64,000 nt of DNA from NCBI GenBank assembly GCA_002633005.1, contig NMRA01000518.1:90044-154043 (forward strand), read 5' to 3'. How positions within the stretch are numbered: position 1 is the stretch's first letter; every line of letters starts with the position of its first letter. Positions 40,501 to 52,500 of the stretch are shown here, piece by piece. The position numbers were made by a program, and so were the translations under genes. This DNA is from Phoronis australis. Taxonomy: Eukaryota; Phoronida; Phoronidae. The notes under the pieces were generated by a model. That model worked only from the letters and a program-made list of their open reading frames with translations. It made no database searches and was not told where the DNA came from.

Positions 40501-43500
40501 TCTTGTATGGCACTGAATGAAATAATGAAGCTCGTGACTCTGATTCATTCCCAGTCTAATCTGTTCTCTGACTTCTCAAACCATCCCATTTATATTTTCA
40601 GATATTTGTGCACTACCCAAAGTTGAAGGCCCATGTGCTGCTCGCATCAACGCTTGGTACTACAACAAAGACAAGGGGGCGTGTCTTCCTTTCACTTATG
40701 GTGGTTGTGACGGCAATGAGAATAATTTTTTTTCTATTGAGGCTTGTGAAGCTGCTTGCCCAGTAAATGGTATGTAGCCAATACCTTCAACCCCATTTGT
40801 TTTAAATTAGTACTTTGGCCTATAGTTTAATGTTTCAGTCTTGGACATAAACTGAGCTGAGCAATTACTATTTCAATGTTTAATAGGTTTATTCAAGATT
40901 TTCAGATCCTACTGACATGGTACTGAAGTCTTGTAAGAACCTGATATTAACCTACAGACAGTTTTTGTTTTGTATGCGCCCACATATTTATATGTGTTCG
41001 CATATCTCTGTCTGGGCGCCGTCAGGCATCCGTTGTCCGACATCTGCAGCTATGTCTCCTAAACCTTTCACAGTATTGTGATGAGATTTGGCCGATGTGT
41101 TCCTATGAAGTTGACGACGGACGGCGACGAAATTTGAACCTCTGATTACCGGTATGCCCCCTAGCGGCAATTTTAGTTTTTTAGGCTTACCTCTGTATCT
41201 TCGGAGGTCCTCAATGGATTTTCATATAATTTGGCAGTTAGGCATCTATTAGTGAGCTGATGCTATCCTCATGTTTTCGAATGGATTCGAGGTACTTTGC
41301 GCCACCTAGTTGCCATTTTTACCGTTTTCGAGTCTGTTTTTTGACGTCCACCCCTCTATCTGCCAAACTGCTCTAAGTATGATTGTGAAAATTGGCATGT
41401 ATGTTCTTACTATGAAGAGGACGGTGGACGATGATTTTCCGATGACTTTGAATACTGTGGCGCCTCCTAGTGGCAGTTTTGTTGTTTTGCGCCTGTGGCT
41501 ATTTCTCCTAAACCGTTTGCAACATCTTTACTAAATTTAGGAAATGCATTTATATGATGTTGGCAATAGATGGCGACGACTTTCAGACAGATCGGACAAC
41601 TGATGTGCCACCTAGTGGCAATTTTATTTTTTTACGTTTACCTCTCTATCTTCCGAGGTACTCAACGTAATTTCATAAAATTTGGCGTACAGGCTTCTGT
41701 TAGTGAGATGACGCTAACTTTCCCTTTTCAGATGGATTCGACCTAGTTTGCGCCACCTAGTGGCCATTTTTACTGTTTTTTGGCATGTATATTTTTACTC
41801 TGAAGTGGATTCTGACGATGATTTTCCGATGACTTCGACTAATGTGGCGCCTCCTAGTGGCAGTTTCTTTTTTGCGCCCATGGCTGTATCTCCTAAACCG
41901 TATAAGTGTGTTTATATGATGTTGACAACGGATGACGATGATTTTGGGATGGATCTGGCTACTCGTATGCCCCCTGCTGGCAATTTTGTTTTTACGTTTA
42001 CCTCTGTATCTTAAAAGGTCCTCAACAGATTTTCATAAAATTTTGAATACGGGCATCTAGTGGTGAGATGACACTATCCTCCCATTTTCGGATGGAATCG
42101 AAGTACTTTGCACCACCTAGTGGCCATTTTTCCTCTTTTCTGTTTTTTGGCATCTACCTCTCTATAAACCAAATCATTCGAAATTTGGCGTATGTGTTCT
42201 CAGTGTGAGGAAGACGGTTAATGATGACGACTTTGACTACTCTGTCGCTTCCTAGTGGTAGTTTTGTTTTGTTTTGTGCCCATTGTTGCCTCTCCTAAAC
42301 CCACTGCAGGATCTTTATTAAATATTGTAAGTTTATTTATATGAAGCTAACAACAGACAATGACGACTTTCAGGTGATCCAGTGAACACTGTGCCCCCTA
42401 GTGGCAATTTCATTTTATTCTGTTTTCCTTTGTTAAGTTTCTATGAAGTTCCATGACCGATTTCTATGAAATTTGGTCTTAGCGTATTAAAGAAGCAATG
42501 ACATGTTCCCATTTTCGGACGGATTATATTTTTTTGTACCATCTAGTGGCCATTTTTATGACACAAATAAGCAAACCTAAAATCACACCATTTGCGATGC
42601 TTTCGTGGGCGCATTTCGTCGCTCCGTGTTGCTCTTGTTAAAATTTTGCCAGTTAGCGCATAAAAGGTTAAAAAATCAAAGAATGTCAAACCTAAATTAA
42701 CACGGGAAATCTTGGACTAAGTTAAACACAGGAACCATGATCTGCTCGTGTGCAAGTATATGTCACTTCCTCCATCTCAGTTGATACTACTTGATTGATA
42801 TTGACATTAAACAATTTGAAAAGCTGAGCAGGCCAGGGTATAATTCATCACGCTTGACTCAGCTCAAAAGCCAGGTTATGTATCATACTATAAAATGTCT
42901 TTAGTTTTAAAAATGTCTGTCAACACCATTTCTCTCTCATAGACCCCTGTCCTGAAGTCTGCACCCTGATTTATGCCCCTGTGTGTGCCAACAATGGAGA
43001 GACATACCCCAATGAATGTGCCATGAGGGTTGCTGGCTGTAAGACAAAAACTGAACTGAAGGTTGTGTCCAAAGGCAAATGTCCGGAAACTACCACTCCT
43101 CAAGGTAGGGGTTTGGCATAATTTCTACTTGTTCTTTTACTGAACTTTGCCTAACTTTTAAATGTTCATTCATTTGTAGTTAAAATAAATGAGTAGTTCT
43201 TTCACAAAATATAACACGAATGTTCAACATCTGTCTTATCTTTGTGTTGTAGTTTTTTAAAGCAATTTATCCTTTATTGGTGCTATGCTTTTGTTCATTT
43301 TTTAATGTTTAAGTATTCAGGGGCTTTTTGCCAGGACTGTTGAGTGTTTTTAAATCGACCTAAAATGGGATAACATTTATTACATAAAACACACTCACAT
43401 CGTTAAGGCAACCTCACATACTGCAGGACATAATATCTGAATTGAAGAAATTCCATAGTTTATGCAAGTAAAATAAAAGTCAAATATCTTATTTAAAAAG

Positions 43501-46500
43501 AAACGTTTTATGAAAATGTTCAAGCTAAACACTGAATGTTCATCATACTTTTTCTGTAACAGTGGAACGCAATAAGACAAATATGTCATGTGCCACTGAC
43601 CTAGAATAGACCAGAATGTTTCAAATAGCAACTGTTTCAAGTATTCAGCCTTTATAGTCACATGTTATCCTTTTCATCTGTTTCTTATAATGAGAAGTTG
43701 AAATTTTTATTCATAATGAATTTAATTAACAGTTTGCCGTCATTGATTTACTTGTAGTTACAACCAAAGTGCCAACTAAACCTGGCGTCACAGGACTAGG
43801 TAAGTAATAGTTAGAATTATTTGTTACTTTTTGTTATTTTCCAACGAAATTATCTAATATTAGACCTTACGCAATTTGTCTCAATACGCTGTTCTGTGCT
43901 GGCTCTAGAATTGATAATGATACATATTTTACTAGAAGCATCTCCAAATTAATGCATCTGTCATATGTTGGGTCACAAACTGTTTTCCATCACCTTGTTA
44001 TACTCATTCAAGTACTCACCAAATAACTAATAGTGGAAGATATGCACAGGATTCTCTTATAAATTCATTTGTTATTTAAAGTGGGACTTGCACACTAATT
44101 CTTTATCTCTGCGATTGCTTGGTCAAATTAGTTAAAAAGTTAGCCACGATGTGAATATGAAGTACATTGAAAATTGCCAAATGTGTTTAAGAAACAGTTT
44201 TGTGTCAAAAGCGATCCGCCACAAATCACTCAACCATGTTTGTGACGTTATGTTGGGGAATAGCACTGCATGATGGGATCTATATGAGTCCTCAAGTTAC
44301 ATCAGGTCGCCAATTTGCAGAATGTTTTGTTTTCACCTTTACAAGATGCCAGTGAATACAACAGTAATTACTGCACTTTGATTAGCATAGATTATGTTCT
44401 CATGGTATTGTCGTTTAGTTTCTGCTATACATTGGCATTATTAGGAGCTTGCAAATACTTTTTTAAACATCTCTTTAAAGTTAAAGCTGACATGATGTCT
44501 AGCCTTTAGTTGTGTTAACTAGTTGTCTTAATGCAATTTTGGATGCCGGAAACTGAGCAAGCCTAGATGAACATTACTATGTCACCTTTCACCATTGTAG
44601 GATACATCTTGTATGGCACTGAATGAAATAATAAAGCCTAGATGAACATTACTATGTCACCTTTCACCATTGTAGGATACATCTTGTATGGCACTGAATG
44701 AAATAATAAAGCTCGTGACTCTGATTCATTCCCAGTCTAATCTGTTCTCTGACTTCTCAAACCATCCCATTTATATTTTCAGATATTTGTGCACTACCCA
44801 AAGTTGAAGGCCCATGTGCTGCTCGCATCAACGCTTGGTACTACAACAAAGACAAGGGGGCGTGTCTTCCTTTCATTTATGGTGGTTGTGACGGCAATGA
44901 GAATAATTTCTTTTCTATTGAGGCTTGTGAAGCTGCTTGCCCAGTAAATGGTATGTAGCCAATACCTTCAACCCCATTTGTTTTAAATTAGTACTTTGGC
45001 CTATAGTTTAATGTTTCAGTCTTGGACATAAACTGAGCTGGGCAATTCCTATTTCAATGTTTAATAGGTTTATTCAAGATTTTCAGATCCTACTGGCGTG
45101 GTACTGAAGTCTTGTAAGAACCTGATATTAACCTACAGACAGTTTTTGTTTTTTATGCGCCTACATATTTATATGTGGTCGCATATTGCTGTCATCTCTG
45201 TCTGGGCGCCGCCCGACGTCCGTTGTCCGACGTCTGCAGCTGTATCTCCTAAACCTTTCACAGGATTTTGATGAGATTTGGCAGATGTGTTCCTATGAAG
45301 TTGACGTCGGACGACGACGAAATTCGAACCTCTGATAACCGGTGTGCCCCCTAGTGGCAATTTTAGTTTTTTAGGCTTACATCTGTATCTTCGGAGGTCC
45401 TCAGTGGATTTTCATATAATTTGGCAGTTGGGCATCTATTAGTGAGCTGATTCTATCCTCATGTTTTCGGACAGATTCGAGGTACTTTGCGCCACCTAGT
45501 GGCCATTTTTACTGTTTTCGAGTCTGTTTTTTTGGCGTCCGCCGTTCTATCAACCAAACTGCTCTCAGGATGATTTTGAAAATTGGCATGTAGGTTCATA
45601 CTGTGAAGAGGGCGGCTGACGATGATTTTCCGATGACGTGGACTACTATGGCGCCTCCTAGTGGATGTTTTGTTTGTTTTTGTACCCATGGCTGTATCTC
45701 CTAAATGCTCTACAGGATCTCTATTGAATTTTGCTGGTGTATTTATATGAAGTTGCCAACAGAGGATGATGACTTTTCGGTCGGATCGGGCTACCGATCG
45801 AGGCTTTTTGCGCCATCTTGTGGCCAGTTTTACTGTTTTCGAGTCTTGATATTTGGCGTCTGCCCCTCTGTCAACCAAACCACTCTAAGGATGGTTGTGG
45901 AAATTGTCATCTATATTCCTAATGGGAAGAGGAAGTCTGATGATGATTTTCTGACGACTTTATCTACTTTGTCGCCTCTTAATGGCAGTTATGTTTTTTG
46001 CGCTTATGGCCTCTTAGTGACAATTTCATTTTTTCGTTATACTCTGTCTTCTCAGATGTTCCTTGACGGATTTTTCTGAAATTCGGTAATTAGCTTTGAT
46101 GACATACAAGGTTTCGGATGTAATCGACATATTTTGCGCCATCTAGTTGCCATATTTATGTTCCAAATAAACACCCCTAGAAGCACACCATTAGCGGTGC
46201 ATTCATGGATGCATGTCAACACTCTGTGTTGCTCTTGTTGTAGTGTTTAACATAACCTCCCACATCAAATAGACCCAGTTTGTTTAACCTTAACACTTGT
46301 CTTCTATTTTTAATTTCCTCTCTGTCACACTTTAATTAATGTTTTATGTAAATCTCTAGAATTAATTCAGAAGCTGTGTGCATTCCTGTTATTGTTTTTC
46401 ATGGGCCAAATAATTTTTTTGTTGTGGAAGCACTGTCGTGTATTTGAAAGAGCTGAAAATATTCAATACATTTTTACCTGGATGATAATTATTGCATCAT

Positions 46501-49500
46501 CATCCATTTAGTATCAGTTTACTTAATGGATCATGACTTAACCAGGAAGATTTTATGCAAGTTTTGCAAATTCTGGTGACTGTATGGTCCATCTGGCTAA
46601 GCAAAATTAAGATAACCTTTGATAACCAAATTTATGCGGAAGAGTTTGTGAGTGTTTGAAAGTTCCAACCTATATGAAATCTTTATCACCTGTGGTTTCA
46701 GTCATTAGGCAGTAACATTTCATTTCACAACCTTCAACTGTGAATGCTTTTACTGGTTGGGCTTACAATAGCCTCTTTCCACAGCACTTAGAGTAAAATG
46801 GCCTGGTTTTTTTGTTTCGAGATAAGGGAACAGAGACAGCTGTCGGCAATAACTTCTGCCGAGTTTGTGGTGACATTCTCTCCCGGACCATTTCAAACAT
46901 TGCCGACCATAAAGATGAAACTGAAGTTTTTATTGTTTGAATGTCAAAATTGGTTAACAACTACTTGTTGATATGTCCTAGCTTACACTGCATATCATAC
47001 CTGGGCAACACAATGGGGCGACATGACTTGTGTACATCATCGCACAACAGAGTGCTGATATGAATGATCTTAATACTCCCAAAGAATATCGCAATTGTGT
47101 TTAAGTCTGATCAGCTCACCGTGTGTGGCCACTTCACATGACCTTGTGAATATAAATCTGAAAAGATGTTTTTCCCATCTGGGACTGGAACCCAGGACTT
47201 TCTGCTATATACCCCCAAAGAATGTAATGAAATTTGCATGAGGAAGAATTTTATATGATCTAGAACTTAAGAGAGAGAGAGAGTAGATTCATTTAAACAT
47301 CCAATGCATATGTTTAGTTAGTTTAACTTTCTTATCATCCAATATTTTACACTCCTCACTACCAGCTAGTTATTTGTTTTAGACCCAATTTAACATATTG
47401 TAGACATCTGTACCCTTCCATCTAACAACGGCCAGAGCTCAGGCTATGAAATCTTCTGGTATTATGATAAGAACATCAGGCGGTGTCGTCGGTTCATCTT
47501 CAGAGGCGTTGGTGGCAATGCCAACAGATTTGCCAACAGGGAGAGCTGCTTAAATGTTTGTGGCAGACGCCCGTCTAAGAAGACTGGTTAGTGCGACTGC
47601 ATTTAATCTAATATATTTAAGCAGTTGGTTCATTTTTGTGGCGTTTTTAACCAATACTGCTGAAACTTCATAGACAATTCAACAGTGGCCGTGTATTTTG
47701 TCTTTGTCATATCCTAAGTATTGTGCTGTCTAATAACATTATTTTGTTAATTTTAATCCCGTGTTGGTATAATGTTTTGTCATCACATTTCATAGTATTT
47801 AACACTGCATGATATCCAGCCTTTCTTGATGTAAAATATCACGTTAATTGAGTCTTGTACTGTTTAGTGAATGAACTTTCTAAATCTACCAGGTCACTTT
47901 AACACTAAGAGTAATGATCTTAACACACCTGTTTAAGTGGTCTCTTGTGTAGTCCAGTGTATCACAGTGTATCACAATGTTTATAAATAAACAAGATGTT
48001 TAAGTTGAAACATGTTTCGATGTTCTGGTACACATCATCAAGAATGCATTGACCAGCTACTGAACAAGGCTCAAACAGTGGCCAATACTTTCCTCATGAT
48101 GATGTTTGTGAGTACATCAAAGCACGCCGAAACTTAAGTATCTTGTTTTATTTACAATCGAACTTGTGTGGGTGATTTCTTGTCTCCTTACTGCTAGAGA
48201 CAATTTTTTATTTTACTTCGATACTCCTACTTTGGTTGTCTTTGTTCACAAAACTAATTCATGTTATAAAAAGTTGTAAATCCCAGGTTCTACTGTCTTG
48301 TGTTTTATCGATGTTTAATTGGTTTACATAGAGCCCCCCCTACAACCAACCACAGCAGCTACGAAATTTGTGGAGACGGATGTACCAACCACTAAACAGG
48401 CTCCCACGATCCCGACTGACTTATCTGCAAAAGAGTTCAAAGGTCTGTTAGCGATTGAATGCTTTGGATAGAAACATCTGTTGCTTTATAGATAATGTTT
48501 AGTAGCAGTTACGATTTCCTGAAATATTCTTGTAAGGTGATTACGCCATATGACCTAATCTGGTATCACCTCAAATATGAGACTCATTGACTGTTTTTTC
48601 TAGGGAACTCTTGTTGTAGGCATTTGCATATTTTCGACATCGTGGTGTTAAATGATCCCTAATGTTGTGAGAAATAAATATCTTCATGTCCAGAAATTTT
48701 TCGGTTAGTGTTTCCTAGTGCTTCTGCACTGTTGCTGGAATGATATGGATTCAGAACTAGGCCACTGTCGGTAGATTGTATGGATCTGCAGTTTTTGTAG
48801 AACACCATTGGTTGTTTGGATCTGTGTTAGAACACTGTTAGTTGATTGCATGTATCTGCAATATTTGGATGTATGGATCTGCACTAGAAAACTACACTAG
48901 AACACTAGTGATAGATTGTGTGGATCTGCACTAGAACACTGTTGATTGATTGTATGGATCCACACTACTCTTAGTTCATTATGTGGATCTGCATTAGAAC
49001 ACTATTGGTTGATTTTATGGATCTGCATTGGAACACCATTGCTAGATTGTGTGGACCTGCACTAGAACGTCATAACTGCTATTATCTGATCGTATGCATC
49101 TACACTAGAACACTAGTGATATATTGTGTGGACCTGCACTAGAACGTCATAACTGCTATTATCTGATCGTATGCATCTACACTAGAACACTAGTGATATA
49201 TTGTGTGGACCTGCACTAGACCGTCGTAACTGCTATTATCTGATCGTATGCATCTACACTAGAACACCATTGATAGATTAGTTGGTGTTAGCTGTGTTTT
49301 CAAATTGCTTGATGCAGTTGATGTGAGTCAGCAGTTCACTGAATATTTCAGAGCCATCCACTTGCTTCAAGCGTCCAGACCGTGGTGACTGTAGGGAGTA
49401 TGTGGTTAAGTGGTACTGGCATCCGACCTTCAAGATTTGTCGACGGTTCCGATATGGTGGATGTGGAGGAAATGGTAATTATTGTTCTGCAGCAAATGAA

Positions 49501-52500
49501 AGATTGATTCTATGTAAAAATACATGAAATAAGTTATTTATTTCAATGACTTTTTGGCTGATTAAATTGGTTAATGGAGAAATTTTTTCAGTTGTGATGA
49601 AAAATTTATACGATACGTATATGAAAGATAGCTCAATTTTCTTTCCAAATTCTATTTTCTTTTTCTTTCAGGTGTTATAAGTTTGTTCATGTGCTGAATT
49701 GTTTTCAGATTCTCTTTAGTCATATGTAAAAGGTTTTTGATATTTTTCGGTCCTTAGATGACATTTATTATCTGGTTTCCTTCCACAGTGCCATTATGAA
49801 TCTGTCATGTCACAAAACATGTCGCATAATATGCATTCAGTAATAATTTTATATCAACGATGGCTTGCTAAGTGAGCTGTTTTTTTCAGTGTAATAAGCT
49901 GCAATAATTGCCAATAAACTGGAGTTGCATTCGTTTGTCAGAAAGATCTAATGCCATAATCTGATTTGACTTAATGGTCATCATAGGTAATCGTTTTGAA
50001 AGTCAAGCGGACTGCCTTGGTCTGTGCCGTGATGCACAGAAAGATGTGCTTGTGACTAAAGCGCAAACAACAGCTAAAGTGACCAGTCCATCATCCACTC
50101 CGTCGACAACGAGGCCGCCAGTGAAAGAAGTACCATTGACTGCAGCATCCTTGCCCGACGGTTATCTCGGTGAGTGGAAGTTCAGAAAACAAGATAAATT
50201 TTGGACAACCGTAACCAGAATAAATATTGCAGTTTTTATGCGCCTACATATTTGTATGTGGCCGCATTATGCCGTCATCTCCAGCCGTCTGGCGTCCGGT
50301 GTCCGGCGTCCGCTGCTCTATCTCCAAAACGCCTTTACGTATGTTCATGAAATTTTGCACATGTGTTCCTTCTGTGGATGAGACGGCATGAGCGAACATT
50401 CGGACGGATCCGACTACCTGTGTGCCATCTAGTGGCAATTTTAATTTTTTTATATTTACCTCTGTATCTTCAAAAGTGCTGAACGGATTTTCATAAAATT
50501 TGGTATAGAGGCACCTAATAGGGAGATGACGCTATCCTTCCGTTTTTGGATGGATTTGACGTAGTTTGCCCCAACCTAGTGGCCATGTTTACTGTTTTCG
50601 ATTCTGTTTCTTTGCGTCCACCCTCTACCAACCAAACCGCTCAAAGGATGATTGTGAAAATTGGCATGTATGTTCTTACTATAAAGTGGACGGCTGACAA
50701 TGATTTTCTGAGGACTTTGACTACTGTGGCAGTTTTGTTTTTTTTGCGCCTATGGTTGTATCCCCCAAAACCATTCGTTGGATCTTTACTAAATTTAGTA
50801 AGTGTATTGATATGATGTTAACAACGGAGGACGACGACTTTCAGACAGATCTGACTACTGGTGTGCCACCTAGTGGCAATTTTCTGTCAATGAGGTGATG
50901 CTATCTCTTTGTTTTCAAATGGATTCGACCTAGTTTGCACCACCTGGTGGCCATTTTAACTGATTTCGAGTTTTTTGGCGTTCACTCATCTATCAACCAA
51001 ACGGCTTTCAGGATAATTGTGGAAATTTGCATGTATGTTTTTACTATGAAGTGGACGGCTTACGACAATTTTCCGACGAGTTCAACTACTGTGGCGCCTC
51101 CTAGTGGCAGTTTTGTTGTTTTTGCGCTGATGACTGTATCTGTTAAACTGTTTGCAGGATCTTTACTTAATTTAGTATGATGTTTACAATGGACGACGAC
51201 GACTTTCGGACGGATCTGACTTCTGGTATGCTCCTTAGTGGCAATTATAGTTTTTTATGTTTACCAGTCTGTATCTTCAAAGGTCCTCAACAGATTTTCA
51301 TAAAATTTTGATTATAGGCATCTATTGGTAAGATGACACTATCATCCTGTTTTTGGATGGAATCGAGGTATTTTGCGCCACGTGCTGTTTTCAAATCTTG
51401 TTTTTGACGTCCACCCCTCGATCAAGCAAATCATTCTAGGAATGGTTTTGAAAATTGGCGTACCTGTTCTCAGTGTGAAGAGGACGTTTGATGATGGTGA
51501 CTGACTACTGTGGTGCCTCTTAGTGGTAGTTTTGTTTTGTTTTGCGCCCACAGCTGTATCTTCAAAACCCACTACAGGATCTTTATTAAATTTAGTAAGT
51601 GAATTTATATGAAGATAACAGACGACTCAGGCGGATGGAACGGACGCTGTGCCCACAAGTGGCAATTTCATTTTGTTGTGTTTTCCTTTGTTTCTCTGAA
51701 ATTCCTTGACAGATTTTTATGAAATATGGCATGTTCCCTTTTTTTGGATGGATTGTTCGTTTTTGCGCCATCTAGTGGCCATTTTTATGATACAAATAAC
51801 CCTAAAAGTACACCATCTGTGATACATTCGTGGGTGCATTTCAGTGTTCTGCGTTGCTCTTGTTCATTGTGAAGTTTAGTCGAACAAAATTCACTTTTGT
51901 GCACACACAAAGCTAAAGAATTGACATTTCAAGTGTTTGCATTTGTAAGGTGTTTAGAGCATTACCAGATGTTTATCTCCTAAGTGTGCTTGCATGTTAT
52001 ACAGTACACCTTGCACACTTAAGCAATATGCTATGTCCACTTAAACTACATACACTGCCATGATCAAAGTAAATGTTTAACCAAATTAATCGTGTAAAAT
52101 CATGTTAAGCTGCCACAGTAAAAAGTTTTCCCCAGTTGTATTTGGAGGTGGCACTCTATATGAGCTTGAATTTTATTTGTGCGCATTATCATCCACATAA
52201 TGTATTGCAGGAAACTAAAAATCCCCAATGTAATTAATGTTTTTTCAGACTTCGATTTGTGCAGAGAGCGCCCAGACCCTGGTCCATGTGATGGTCGACT
52301 GAAGAGGTGGTATTATGACTCGAACGACAATGTGTGCAAGACCTTCAGATATGGTGGTTGCCAGGGGAACGCTAATCGTTTTGATTCTGATACTGAATGC
52401 AACGCTATCTGTACCTATCGTATTCACCGTAGCGATGCTTATGACTCCACGTCACATAGCAATGAGGCCCAAGGTACATCTAATTACTGCTCTGGGCTAA

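Noticed and set aside
40305-40529. CRISPR-like direct repeats
   Set aside because: Units are contiguous 75-bp minisatellite copies without spacers, in a eukaryotic intron. The 67-, 77- and 129-bp arrays are likewise plain tandem repeats.
45459-45878. 139-codon open frame on the minus strand
   Set aside because: It lies wholly within the composite element and follows its tandem monomers. Other copies do not keep it open, so it is not a transposase.
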